45,540 bases of DNA, taken from positions 1 through 45,540 of the forward strand of contig JAJDZJ010000019.1 in assembly GCA_022824685.1 (NCBI GenBank). Reading direction: 5' to 3'. The notes under the pieces were generated by a model. It worked only from the letters and a program-made list of their open reading frames with translations. It ran no database searches and was not told the origin of the DNA. Shown here one piece after another: positions 1-8,193 of this stretch. The stretch's first letter is position 1, and each line of letters starts with the position of its first letter. The translations under genes were made by a program, and so were the position numbers. The stretch comes from Caldilineaceae bacterium. GTDB lineage: Bacteria; Chloroflexota; Anaerolineae; Caldilineales; Caldilineaceae.

Positions 1-783
1 GGCGGCGGCATGGGCCTCCACGATCTGGGCTGGATGGAGAGCCATCTGCCCGGCGACGGCTCGGCCGTCCTGGTCGACATTTCGGCCGCACAGTGCTGCA
101 TCGGCCTGTGGGGGCCGCGCGCCCGCGACCTGCTCAGCCGCGTCAGCGAAGACGACCTGAGCGACGCCGCCTTCCCTTACCTGACCGCCCGGCAAATTAC
201 AATCGCCGAGGTCCCCGCGCTCGCCCTGCGCATCTCCTACGTTGGCGAGCTCGGCTGGGAGCTCTACGCCCCCTTCGAACAGGGCCTGCGCCTGTGGGAC
301 ATCCTCTGGCAGGCGGGCGAGCCTCTCGGCGTGATCGCGGCCGGCGGCGGCGCATTTGACTCGCTGCGGCTTGAAAAGGGGTACCGCCTTTGGGGCCAGG
401 ACATCCACACCGAGTACAATCCCTACGAGGCCGGCATCGGTTTTGCCGTACGCATGGGCAAGGGTGACTTCATCGGCCGCGAGGCGCTGGCCAAGAGCCG
501 CGCCGAAGGTGCCGCCCGCCAACTCTGCTGCATGACGCTAAACGACCCGGCAGCCGTCGTCATGGGCAAGGAGCCAATTATGGACGGGGACCGCGTTGTG
601 GGCTATGTTACAAGCGCCAACTACGGCCACACCATCGGCCGCGGCATCGTCTATGGCTACCTGCCGGTCGACTGCGCCGCAGCGGGAACCAGCGTCGACA
701 TCCTTTATTTCGGCGAACGGCTTGCCGCTACGGTCGCAAAAGAGCCCCTCTACGACCCGCGCGGCGCCAGGATGAAGGCATAG
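1..783 (+). CDS. GcvT-domain aminomethyltransferase-like protein, C-terminal part (5' end outside window)
   Basis: The frame is open to the first base of the window, so this is the 3' part of a longer gene; the first ATG, at 10, need not be the start. The visible ~257 residues form a folate-binding GcvT fold: a GELGWELY stretch near residue 78, SLRLEKGYRLWGQDI near 118, and GKGDFIGREAL near 150, followed by the small C-terminal barrel. This arrangement is typical of the C-terminal half of dimethylglycine/sarcosine dehydrogenase-like proteins, where an N-terminal FAD-dependent amine oxidase domain is followed by GcvT that passes the methyl or methylene group to tetrahydrofolate. The FAD part, if any, is not visible. 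The next gene is also a GcvT-fold protein on the same strand 73 bases downstream, suggesting a shared methylamine/DMSP-type demethylation role. Family assignment is firm; substrate is unknown. Confidence 0.85.
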   Translation, partial: GGGMGLHDLGWMESHLPGDGSAVLVDISAAQCCIGLWGPRARDLLSRVSEDDLSDAAFPYLTARQITIAEVPALALRISYVGELGWELYAPFEQGLRLWDILWQAGEPLGVIAAGGGAFDSLRLEKGYRLWGQDIHTEYNPYEAGIGFAVRMGKGDFIGREALAKSRAEGAARQLCCMTLNDPAAVVMGKEPIMDGDRVVGYVTSANYGHTIGRGIVYGYLPVDCAAAGTSVDILYFGERLAATVAKEPLYDPRGARMKA

Positions 784-856
784 CAGAATTCTGGCTGCTA
801 CCCACAAAGTCCAGAAACTCAAGACTGAAAACTCAGAACAACCGGAGCTACTCCAA

Positions 857-2110
857 ATGCAACAGACTCTACTCATTGACGGTCTCAAGCAGCGCCGCCT
901 GCCCATTAACCTGCGCCAGAGCGGCAACAGCGACGCCCGCATGCTCATCTCGACCCGCATCAGGAAGTCGCCATGGTGGCACCTGTCCAAAGCCGCCGGC
1001 TGCTGGGCCTACACCACCTACAACCACCAGTACCACCCGCGCGCCTACATCAAGCCCGAAGACGGCGGCATGCTCGCCGAGTACAAATACCTGACCGAGC
1101 ACGTCAGCATGTGGGACGTCGCAGTCGAGCGCCAGATCCAGGTCAAGGGCCCCGACGCCGCCGCCTTTGTCGACTATCTCATCACCCGTGATGTGCATAG
1201 CTTGTTGCCCACGATGCAGGCCCGTTATGTGATCCTTTGCAACCAGTACGGCGGCATCATCAACGACCCGGTCCTGCTGCGCGTTGCCGACGACGAGTTC
1301 TGGTTCAGCATCTCCGACTCCGACGTGCTGCTCTGGGCGCAGGGCGTCAACTCCACCGGCAGATTCAACGCTGACATCCACGAGCTCGATGTCTCTCCGG
1401 TGCAGATACAAGGCCCCAAATCAGCCGCGCTCCTGGAGAAGATGGTCGGCCCCCACGTCCGCGAGATGCCCTACTACAGCCTGATCCACGACACGGTCAA
1501 CGGCCATCCCGTTACCATCTCGCGCACCGGCTTCTCCGCCGAACTCGGCTTCGAGATATACCTGCACAACGCCATGCTCCACGCCGACGACGTCTGGCCC
1601 TACATCCTCGAACAGGGCGAAGAGTTCAATCTCGGCGTCATCGCGCCCAGCCATATCCGCCGCATCGAGGCGGGCATCCTCTCCTACGGCCAGGACATGG
1701 ACATCGAGAACAACCCCTACGAAGTTCGGCTCGGCTGGCAGGTGGACCTGGTCAAAGGGGACTTTATCGGCAAAGAGGCGCTTACGCGGATCAAGCGGGA
1801 GGGGGTCAATCAACGGCTGGTCGGTCTGCGCGTAGGCGGCGAACCGATCGTCTGGTACAACGAGGATTTCTACCTGGTCAAGGACAAGGACTCCGGCGAC
1901 GACGTCGGTTACGTCACCAGCGCCTTCTGGTCTCCGGCCCAGGATTCAAACATCGCCCTGGCCGTCATGCCCCGCTCCCACTGGCGACGCGGCACGCAGG
2001 TCAAAGTCCAGCTCCCCGCCGACGGCATCGTCGACGCCGAAGTCGTGCGCGTCCCCTTCGTCGACCCGACCAAGGAGCGGCCCAAAACGGAGTTGCAGCA
2101 AGCGGGGTAG
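857..2110 (+). CDS. DmdA-like GcvT-family demethylase
   Basis: A 417-residue GcvT/aminomethyltransferase family protein. The N-terminal half carries features I associate with the DMSP demethylase DmdA group rather than glycine cleavage T proteins: an early STRIRKSPW segment, then YTTYNHQY, VSMWDVAVERQI, VKGPDAA, GGIINDPVLLRVADDEFW and ISDSDVLLW. The C-terminal half has GFSAELGFEIYL and GQDMDIENNPYE, as in folate-dependent members. DmdA transfers a methyl group from dimethylsulfoniopropionate to tetrahydrofolate in the cytoplasm, but many paralogues act on other methylated compounds, so the reaction is inferred. It is somewhat longer than classical DmdA (about 370 residues), mainly at the N terminus. 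The ATG at 857 has GGAG at 844-847, nine bases upstream. It follows another GcvT-domain gene on the same strand. Confidence 0.8.
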   Translation: MQQTLLIDGLKQRRLPINLRQSGNSDARMLISTRIRKSPWWHLSKAAGCWAYTTYNHQYHPRAYIKPEDGGMLAEYKYLTEHVSMWDVAVERQIQVKGPDAAAFVDYLITRDVHSLLPTMQARYVILCNQYGGIINDPVLLRVADDEFWFSISDSDVLLWAQGVNSTGRFNADIHELDVSPVQIQGPKSAALLEKMVGPHVREMPYYSLIHDTVNGHPVTISRTGFSAELGFEIYLHNAMLHADDVWPYILEQGEEFNLGVIAPSHIRRIEAGILSYGQDMDIENNPYEVRLGWQVDLVKGDFIGKEALTRIKREGVNQRLVGLRVGGEPIVWYNEDFYLVKDKDSGDDVGYVTSAFWSPAQDSNIALAVMPRSHWRRGTQVKVQLPADGIVDAEVVRVPFVDPTKERPKTELQQAG

Positions 2111-2142
2111 CCCGCCGTCGCACAGTCTATGTGCGCCGCGGG
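2111..2142 (+). terminator. GC-rich hairpin directly after the DmdA-like gene
   Basis: The sequence right after the TAG stop can fold as CCCGC/GCGGG (2111-2115 with 2138-2142) around an inner CGCAC/GTGCG stem (2119-2123 with 2131-2135). There is no T-tract, so it may be a weak terminator or an mRNA 3'-end stabiliser. It lies between convergent genes. Confidence 0.35.
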
Positions 2143-2307
2143 TCTCCTTCGGATTGGCAGGGACTCATTCGTCCACCAGATCCGACATTAGTTCGCGTCG
2201 GGGTCGCAGACGTGATACGGGGGATAAGCTTGCGCCCCAGCTGCCCGGTCGAGTTCCGACGTCTTGTCAGCCGTCACCTGTGTCTTTGAAGAACCATACT
2301 CGCACAT

Positions 2308-3075
2308 TCAAGGGGTCCCGATTCGCCTCGAAATGGAATCGGAGAAGTTTGCCAAATTGACGAGGCAGTGCGCAATAATGCAGGGGCGGACGCTGCGCGT
2401 GTGGATGGCTGTGTAGATAAGCGGAAGGATGCCCAACGTGCGGACCGGAATCATCCAGGGCGTGTCAAAGTGGTATATGGCGAAGAGTAAGCTGTGTGCG
2501 GCGGGCTTCAGGCGCCCGAACTGGCTTGGCATTCTTGGGAGCAGATACCCCCGGAAATAGAGTTCTTCGGTTATGGGAACGAGGATGCCGGTGAGCGCGA
2601 TGTTCGCAAAAAGAACGAACCCTGCGAGCTCCGAAACCCCAGTCATTTGGTATTTCGCGAAGACGCTAAAACCAACGAAAGTTTCAAACCAAAGAGTGAT
2701 CGGCTCAAACGCGGCAAAGATAATTGCGGTTGGCGCCAGGATCGCGGGAACCCATATGAAATAGCGAGACAAAGAAACTGGCTGACTGTATACAACAATG
2801 CCTTCAAGCGACCATCCTGGGTTATGCCGCTTCTTAGCCAGGAAGTAGAGGTATCCAAGCTGCACGGGAATCAGCACGAATACGTTTGTGAATACGCCGT
2901 AGATTAGATCCGGAGGTAATGACGGGTTCCAAAAGGTCGCCAACCCCAGCAAGATCGCTGCCATGTTTGCGATGCCGGGGGCCAAGTGGAGGAAAAGGCA
3001 CTTGCCCAAAGAATGAGGCTCAACATCCGAACCGGTCAGAACGCTACCCGGTCGTCCTGATGCAGAAGTATTCAT
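2308..3075 (-). CDS. CPBP family intramembrane metalloprotease
   Basis: A membrane protein of about 255 residues with several hydrophobic segments and the CPBP (CAAX protease and bacteriocin-processing, Abi) signature: EELYFRGYLLPR in the second half, followed by a histidine motif within SLLFAIYHFDTPW and a final IIAHCLVNLANF. The paired glutamates and the two histidines are the expected metal-binding residues. Family members cleave near the C terminus of prenylated or small peptide substrates in the membrane; the substrate here is unknown. A GTG at 3081 lies only three bases after AGGAGG (3085-3090), whereas ATG at 3075 lies nine bases after it, so I choose the ATG. The gene stands alone, convergent with the DmdA-like gene, and is less GC-rich than its neighbours. 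Confidence 0.85.
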   Translation of the reverse strand: MNTSASGRPGSVLTGSDVEPHSLGKCLFLHLAPGIANMAAILLGLATFWNPSLPPDLIYGVFTNVFVLIPVQLGYLYFLAKKRHNPGWSLEGIVVYSQPVSLSRYFIWVPAILAPTAIIFAAFEPITLWFETFVGFSVFAKYQMTGVSELAGFVLFANIALTGILVPITEELYFRGYLLPRMPSQFGRLKPAAHSLLFAIYHFDTPWMIPVRTLGILPLIYTAIHTRSVRPCIIAHCLVNLANFSDSISRRIGTP

Positions 3076-3504
3076 CCTCACTCTCCTCCTGTCTCATGCC
3101 CTTGAAGGAGACCGTTATTCTTAGCGCCTCGTATCGTTCCGTCTGGCACTTCATTTGGAACTCCCACATTGCAACGCAATAAGGCACGCTAAGTTCGTCA
3201 AAATCGTTGGACATTGCTTGTCTTCAGACTGGGGGTACGCATCCAGCTAAACGGTTGTTCGAGGGCGGGGCCATGTGCCCAATTTAGTGAGCTTGCCCAA
3301 TTCCGGCGGAATCCTCTCATTTAACTTCCATAGGGCGACGGTGAACCCGTCCAAGGGCCGCCACGAATTCAACCACCAACACGACAGCCTTCATCCTTGC
3401 CGCCACACCGTTTACCCCAGCAAGAATCTCCGCTGCCCATTTGAACACCTGCCACAGCCGTTATATGCTTAGCCCACAACATCCAGCAGGAGGAAGATCC
3501 CCCC
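3076..3504. other. gene-free stretch
   Basis: About 430 bases between the start of the CPBP protease and the small coiled-coil gene, which point away from each other. I see no convincing gene, RNA or repeat. Both promoters must lie here, but no clear -35/-10 pair stands out. Confidence 0.5.
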
Positions 3505-3756
3505 ATGACTGAACAGAGTGAAGATCGCCTTGACCGCACCGAACGCATTTTAGAACAGAGCGCCAAAGAGCACGCAGAGCGGTTCACCCATATCGAGGAG
3601 ATGTTCGCCAACGCCGCCGAACAGTTCAACCGCAACGAAGAACGATTCGCCGCACTGGTCGAGAGACTTGACCAGTTGTCCCATGATATCGGCTTCCTGT
3701 ACGCTGCCGTGAAGGGGCATGTCTCGCAGCCCGCGCCGCCGGCCCATCAGGACTGA
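3505..3756 (+). CDS. small coiled-coil protein of unknown function
   Basis: An 83-residue, charged, helical protein. Residues 5-68 show regular heptad-like spacing (DRLDRTERILEQ, FTHIEEMFANAAEQF, LVERLDQLSHDI), so a single amphipathic coiled coil is likely, with a short proline-rich tail. There is no signal peptide or membrane segment. A strong AGGAGG at 3488-3493 lies 11 bases before the ATG, supporting real translation. It stands alone and converges with the oxidoreductase gene to its right. I do not recognise a named family; similar short coiled-coil proteins are common in Chloroflexota and cyanobacteria. Confidence 0.6.
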   Translation: MTEQSEDRLDRTERILEQSAKEHAERFTHIEEMFANAAEQFNRNEERFAALVERLDQLSHDIGFLYAAVKGHVSQPAPPAHQD

Positions 3757-3884
3757 CGCCAAAAATCAGGGGTCGGAAAAAAGCAACTGGCCAGCCTTCT
3801 CTGCATCTAAGTTTCCAACCGCCAGCTACTTTTATGATAGCTTGGCCGCTTCTCTTGCCATTCTTGTAGCGCGGGTGGGTTGAA

Positions 3885-4880
3885 TCACACCCCCTCCAGC
3901 CCAAACGCCTCGCCCAAATCCACCGTCGCGCCGCTGGCGATCGCCCGCTTGATCCCCGCCTCGAACTGCAGCTCCTGCAACCCGGCCACGCCCGGTATCG
4001 GCGGCGGTGCCCCATCCCGCACGCTGTCCAGGTAAGCGTTGATCGCCTTGCCGAACGATGCCCGGTACTGGTCCCAGCGCGCGATGTCGAACGTCAGGTT
4101 GTGCCTTTCATGGCGGCCCGTGCGGTAGTCGATCACCTCCATCTCGCCGTCAAGGTCCCGCATACTCAGCCGTCCGTGCTCGAACGCGAAAGTCAACTCG
4201 TAGAGCGGCAGCTTGGGATCGATGGCCGAGGTGCCGATAAGCGTGCCGGTGGCGTCGTTTTCCAGGCGCGCAGCCACCGTCACATTGCGCGATTCGTCGG
4301 CGCCCGCGCCCGGCGAGGACGCCTGCGCGCTGATGCTGGCCGCCGGCCCCATGAAATACAGTAACAGGTCGATGCAGTGGCTCCAGCAGTTGTAGTGCAC
4401 CATGCACGTGAAATGCACCGGCTGCCCGAACGCCTTCTGCTCCACGATCTCCCGCGCCAGCCGCGTCTGGTCGAAGAAGCGGTAGTTGAAGACCATCGCC
4501 GTCTCCACGCCCGCGCCCTGCGCCGCCTGCATCATCGCGCGCGCATCGAAGAAATCCTCCTCGACCACGTTCGCCTGCCCGTGCCGCGCAGCCAGCGGCT
4601 TCTCGAAAAACAGCCGTTTCGGCCCGTGCGGCAGCAACGCGTTCGCCGCGTCCAGGCGGTCCGTCTCCTTGGTAAAGACCAGACACGTATCCGGCTCGTC
4701 CGCCATCAGGTCGGCCGCGTCAGCCGCAACGCGCCCGCCAAACTGCTCCGCCACCGCCTCTGCCTTGCTGCGCGTGCGGTTCAGGTAGCTGAGCTGGATG
4801 CCCTCGCGCTCAGCGATGTAGGGCAGATAGTTCCTCTCGGCCACGCCGCCGGTACCCACAACTGCAATCTTCATTGTCAT
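3885..4880 (-). CDS. Gfo/Idh/MocA family NAD(P)-dependent oxidoreductase
   Basis: A 331-residue sugar-dehydrogenase-type protein. The N-terminal Rossmann segment reads KIAVVGTGGVAERNYLP, and the conserved EKP motif appears as FFEKPLAA near residue 93. The C-terminal alpha/beta domain contains NCWSHCIDLLLYFMG, matching the substrate-binding histidine region of the family. Members oxidise or reduce cyclic polyols and sugars using NAD(P). It lies 35 bases downstream of the alpha-L-rhamnosidase on the same strand, so it probably processes the released sugar, or an oxidised form of it, in the cytoplasm. Two in-frame ATGs (4880 and 4874) are possible starts; an AAAAAGG stretch lies just before the first, and either may be used. 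Confidence 0.85.
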   Translation of the reverse strand: MTMKIAVVGTGGVAERNYLPYIAEREGIQLSYLNRTRSKAEAVAEQFGGRVAADAADLMADEPDTCLVFTKETDRLDAANALLPHGPKRLFFEKPLAARHGQANVVEEDFFDARAMMQAAQGAGVETAMVFNYRFFDQTRLAREIVEQKAFGQPVHFTCMVHYNCWSHCIDLLLYFMGPAASISAQASSPGAGADESRNVTVAARLENDATGTLIGTSAIDPKLPLYELTFAFEHGRLSMRDLDGEMEVIDYRTGRHERHNLTFDIARWDQYRASFGKAINAYLDSVRDGAPPPIPGVAGLQELQFEAGIKRAIASGATVDLGEAFGLEGV

Positions 4881-4915
4881 CCTTTTTCCCCTGGATCTGA
4901 TTTTCCGGTTTCAAG

Positions 4916-7681
4916 TTACTCTTCGACCAGGCGGAAATTATACGAGCCGGAGCCTACCCGAAAAGTAATAGCGTCTCCGCTCTCCTCGCCCGCGCCGATA
5001 CCCGCAACACCTGGTCTGAACATTCCCTCTTCCCAGATTGGTCTTCCACCCTCGCTGACAGCCACCGCGCCCAGCCCCAACTTGGGCACGCTGACCTCCG
5101 CCGTCGTGTTGACCGGAACTGTCACCTGCATATTGAACACACCTGCGTCGCGCTGCCAGGCCGTTGACACCGGGCCTGCCCGCGTCCTGACCTCCGCCTC
5201 CACCTCGGTCACACCGCCGACTTCGCTCGGGCTGATCGCGATCGTCCGGTAGCCGGGGCCGGTTGGGCTGATGCCGGCCAGCGTCCGGTAGAAGAACACC
5301 TCCGTGCTGCAGAACATCTTCATATTCAGGCTCAGCTCCTCCTCCGGGGCGCCGTTCCACGACTCCCACACCGTCGTCGTGCCCTTTGCGATCTGCTCGC
5401 CCCAGCTTGGGAAAGTCGTCTGCGACATCAGTTCGGCCATGACCTCGGCCTGACCGTAGCGCGGCAGTGCGTTCTCCAGCGCCGCCGTGCCGATGATGCC
5501 CGTCGTCAGATGCCCGTTCTGGCGGACGCGGATATCCTCGACCAGGTTGGCGACGACCGCCTCCACCCTCTCCTCCGGCACCAGGTCAAGGTGCAGCGCC
5601 ACCGCGTTCGCGGTCTGGCTGCCGCCCCCATACTGATTGGCCTCTTCGTCCAGGAACTCGCGGTTGAACGCCTTCCTGATTGCCCCGGCCAGCGCACTGT
5701 ACCGCCTCGCGTCATCCTCCTCGCCCAGGACCCGCGCCGCCTGCGCCAGGATCCACACGCAGTGCTGGTAATAGGCCGTCGACGTGAGCGGCATCGGCGT
5801 ATGCAGCGGCTTGAAGCTGGAAGTTCCGTCCGCCTGCGGCTCCATGTGATCGCCCAGCCCATGGCGCATGATATGCCCTTCCGCCAGCGCGCCGTAGAAT
5901 GCCATCATCCGCTTCAGCGAACCGTAATGCCTGGCCAGCACGCGCCCGTCGCCGTAATGGCGGTAGACCTGCCACACGAAAATCGGATACGTGCTCGCCC
6001 AGTCCATCCAGCGCAGATACGGGTCCATCGTCGTGCGCCAGTGCAGCGGGGCCACCACCGGTACATCGCCTTCCTCCTTCTGCGCGTCAGCGATGTCCTC
6101 CAGCCACTTCGCCCAGAAACTGGCGCTTTCAAAGTTGTAAAGATAGTCCTCGGCGATGAAGCCCGGATCCCCCAGCCACGCTACCCGTTCCGAACGGTCC
6201 GCCGCGTCCTGCGAAATGCTCTGGAAGCTCCCCCGCAGCGTCCAGTGTACATTGCTATGAATCCGGTTGAAGAGCTCGTTCGAACAGCGAAATCGGCTCC
6301 CGGTCCCCACCGCCGTATGCACAACGCGTCCCTCCACGCTCTCCAACGTGGGCACGCCCGGATATCCTGTGACCTCAACGTAGCGGAAACTGTGCAGCGT
6401 GAACCTCGGCTCCCATACCTCGACGCCGCTGCCTTTGAGCGTATAGCTGTCCGTCTGCCGCGCGCAATGATGTACGCCCCCGTCGCGGCCGATACCCAGT
6501 CTGTAGTCCTCTTTAGTCTCCGGCGCGTTGGTCAGATTGCTGCGCGCGTCCAGCGTCCCGTCCGCGTAGAGGCAGGTTCCATGCCGCAGCGTTACCTTCG
6601 CACCCGCCGGTCCCCGCGCTCGCAACCGGCACCATCCGGTGATCGTCTGCCCCAGGTCGAAGATATACACTCCCTTGCGCGGGTTGGTCATCGCCACCGC
6701 TGGCAGCGTCCCGGTCACGCGCGCCGGCGGCATACTCTGCGCCGTCAGCGCGCCGCCGGGCGCGTCTACAACCACAGCCGGCTGCCAGCCCGCGTCGTCG
6801 TAACCAGGGCTGTCCCACCCCGCTTTTTCCAAGCACGCGTCGTAACGCTCGCCGTTGTTGAAATCGTTATACGTGATCGGGCCCGGCGCCGTCTGCCACT
6901 CGCCATCAGAGACGATGCTGACCTGCCCGCCGTCCTCGTACTCAATGATTCCTTGCAGCAGCAGCCTGGGCCTGTCCCCGTAAGGCGTGCGGTGGCTGGG
7001 CGACGGCGGGATGTCCTCCTCCGCACTGTACCAGCCATGCCCCAGCATGACGCCGAAAACGTTGGCCCCCGGCTGCAGCAACGCCGTGACATCGTGGCTC
7101 ACGTAAAGCACCCGCGCGCCCAGCGCAAAAGGCTGGTCGTTGCTGTAGTACGTGTTTCCGGGGTCCAGCACGCTCTGCCCCGCCTTGGCGCCTTTCACAT
7201 ACAGCTCCCCGTAACCCAGCCCGGCCATGTGAACAGTCGCCCGCCGCGCCGGCCTGTCCAGGGTAAACTCTCGCCGCAGCAGCGGCGCGGAGATCGAACT
7301 GTCGGCCGCGCCGATCCAGCCGCCCTGCCAGTCGCTGGCCTCCAGCAGCCCCATGCTGAACATCGCCGGATCGCTGAAGCCGTTGGCATTTCCTTCCCCG
7401 TCCCACACCCGCACCGCCCACCAGCAGCGCTCATTGCTCTCCAGCGCCGCGCCTTCGTATTCGACCTGCGCCATGTCTGACGACACGACCCGGCCGCTGT
7501 CCCACCTGTCACCGTCCCCGACCAGCAGATTGGCCTCGCTGCTGGCGACCAGGATCCTGTAGGCCGACTGGCTCTGGCCGCGTTCCTCCGCGCGCAGCAG
7601 CCAACTGAAGCGCGGCCGAAGCGTGTCGATGCCCACCGGGTCGACAGCGTATTCGCACTGCAAATCAAAGGGGGTGATCAT
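4916..7681 (-). CDS. GH78-type alpha-L-rhamnosidase
   Basis: A 921-residue protein with the full bacterial alpha-L-rhamnosidase order: N-terminal fibronectin-like region (FSWLLRAEERGQSQSAYRILV), a beta-sandwich domain with FTLDRPARRATVHMAGLGYGELYVKG, the concanavalin-like domain, then an (alpha/alpha)6 barrel. In the barrel, DRSERVAWLGDPGFIAEDY carries the acidic residues that act in inverting hydrolysis, and GEQIAKGTTTVWESWNG is a second conserved block. There is no signal peptide, so it probably acts in the cytoplasm on imported rhamnosides. The start at 7681 has only a weak AGG in its leader, and that leader lies inside the terminal repeat of an insertion element beginning at 7687. A Gfo/Idh/MocA gene follows 35 bases downstream, forming a two-gene operon. 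The high-GC frame also opens a long spurious frame on the opposite strand. Confidence 0.93.
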   Translation of the reverse strand: MITPFDLQCEYAVDPVGIDTLRPRFSWLLRAEERGQSQSAYRILVASSEANLLVGDGDRWDSGRVVSSDMAQVEYEGAALESNERCWWAVRVWDGEGNANGFSDPAMFSMGLLEASDWQGGWIGAADSSISAPLLRREFTLDRPARRATVHMAGLGYGELYVKGAKAGQSVLDPGNTYYSNDQPFALGARVLYVSHDVTALLQPGANVFGVMLGHGWYSAEEDIPPSPSHRTPYGDRPRLLLQGIIEYEDGGQVSIVSDGEWQTAPGPITYNDFNNGERYDACLEKAGWDSPGYDDAGWQPAVVVDAPGGALTAQSMPPARVTGTLPAVAMTNPRKGVYIFDLGQTITGWCRLRARGPAGAKVTLRHGTCLYADGTLDARSNLTNAPETKEDYRLGIGRDGGVHHCARQTDSYTLKGSGVEVWEPRFTLHSFRYVEVTGYPGVPTLESVEGRVVHTAVGTGSRFRCSNELFNRIHSNVHWTLRGSFQSISQDAADRSERVAWLGDPGFIAEDYLYNFESASFWAKWLEDIADAQKEEGDVPVVAPLHWRTTMDPYLRWMDWASTYPIFVWQVYRHYGDGRVLARHYGSLKRMMAFYGALAEGHIMRHGLGDHMEPQADGTSSFKPLHTPMPLTSTAYYQHCVWILAQAARVLGEEDDARRYSALAGAIRKAFNREFLDEEANQYGGGSQTANAVALHLDLVPEERVEAVVANLVEDIRVRQNGHLTTGIIGTAALENALPRYGQAEVMAELMSQTTFPSWGEQIAKGTTTVWESWNGAPEEELSLNMKMFCSTEVFFYRTLAGISPTGPGYRTIAISPSEVGGVTEVEAEVRTRAGPVSTAWQRDAGVFNMQVTVPVNTTAEVSVPKLGLGAVAVSEGGRPIWEEGMFRPGVAGIGAGEESGDAITFRVGSGSYNFRLVEE

Positions 7682-7686
7682 CGTGC

Positions 7687-7703
7687 TAACCTGAATTCGG
7701 AGT
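7687..7703 (+). repeat. left terminal inverted repeat
   Basis: TAACCTGAATTCGGAGT, a perfect inverted copy of 8196-8212. On the minus strand it reads into the rhamnosidase leader and supplies the only AGG near a ribosome-binding position for that gene. Confidence 0.85.
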
Positions 7704-7706
7704 AAG

Positions 7707-7775
7707 TGAGCACCTTACCAAGCTGGTAGAATAGTAATTCTGCAACCAAAATTCTCCAGCAAAGAAAGGTGCTCA
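7707..7775 (+). repeat. 10-bp inverted repeat in the transposase leader
   Basis: TGAGCACCTT (7707-7716) and AAGGTGCTCA (7766-7775) are perfect complements. The right arm overlaps the AAAGG before the transposase ATG at 7779, so a leader hairpin could block translation from read-through transcripts, as in many insertion elements. Confidence 0.5.
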
Positions 7776-7778
7776 GTG

Positions 7779-8141
7779 ATGAGTATACTCAAACTGTTCT
7801 GTCATGTCGACAGTTTCTGTCAGTGGTTGGCTACTTGGGAGTATGCCAAGCTGTTGGGCGTTAATCGCAAGCGAGGGCCGGCGCCTCGTTTGAGCTTTAG
7901 TGAAGTGATGACGATTCTGATTCACTTTCTTCAGTCGCATTAACGCGATTTCAAAGCCTACTATACGCAGCGCGTAAGTGAGCACATGCGCAGTGAATTT
8001 CCAGCTCTGGTCAGTTACACGCGCTTTGTGGAGTTAATTCCATCCTCCCTGCCAGCCATGTGTCTCTATCTGCGTGTGCGCTTTGGTCAGGGGACAGGGG
8101 TGGCATTCATTGATTCGACCCTGTTGGCTGTCTGCCATAAA
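7779..8141 (+). pseudogene. IS982-family transposase, nonsense mutation and 3' truncation
   Basis: Reading from ATG 7779 gives an IS982-like N terminus: MSILKLFCHVDSFC, then KRGPAPRLSFSEVMTILIHF. A TAA at 7941-7943 replaces the tyrosine codon expected after QSH. The same frame continues with [22 protein letters not shown] and [15 protein letters not shown] up to about 8141. Beyond that the similarity stops and the right inverted repeat follows, so the catalytic C-terminal half is absent. AAAGAAAGG lies nine bases before the ATG. The gene is dead. Confidence 0.85.
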
Positions 8142-8193
8142 GCCGTCTCTACATCTCTCCGAAATCGAGTTGGCTCTACTGCCAACCACCATT

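Noticed and set aside
5510-7480. A 656-codon open frame on the plus strand
   Set aside because: It is antisense to the complete rhamnosidase gene, is rich in Arg, Pro and Val as expected from a high-GC shadow frame, and has no family motif.
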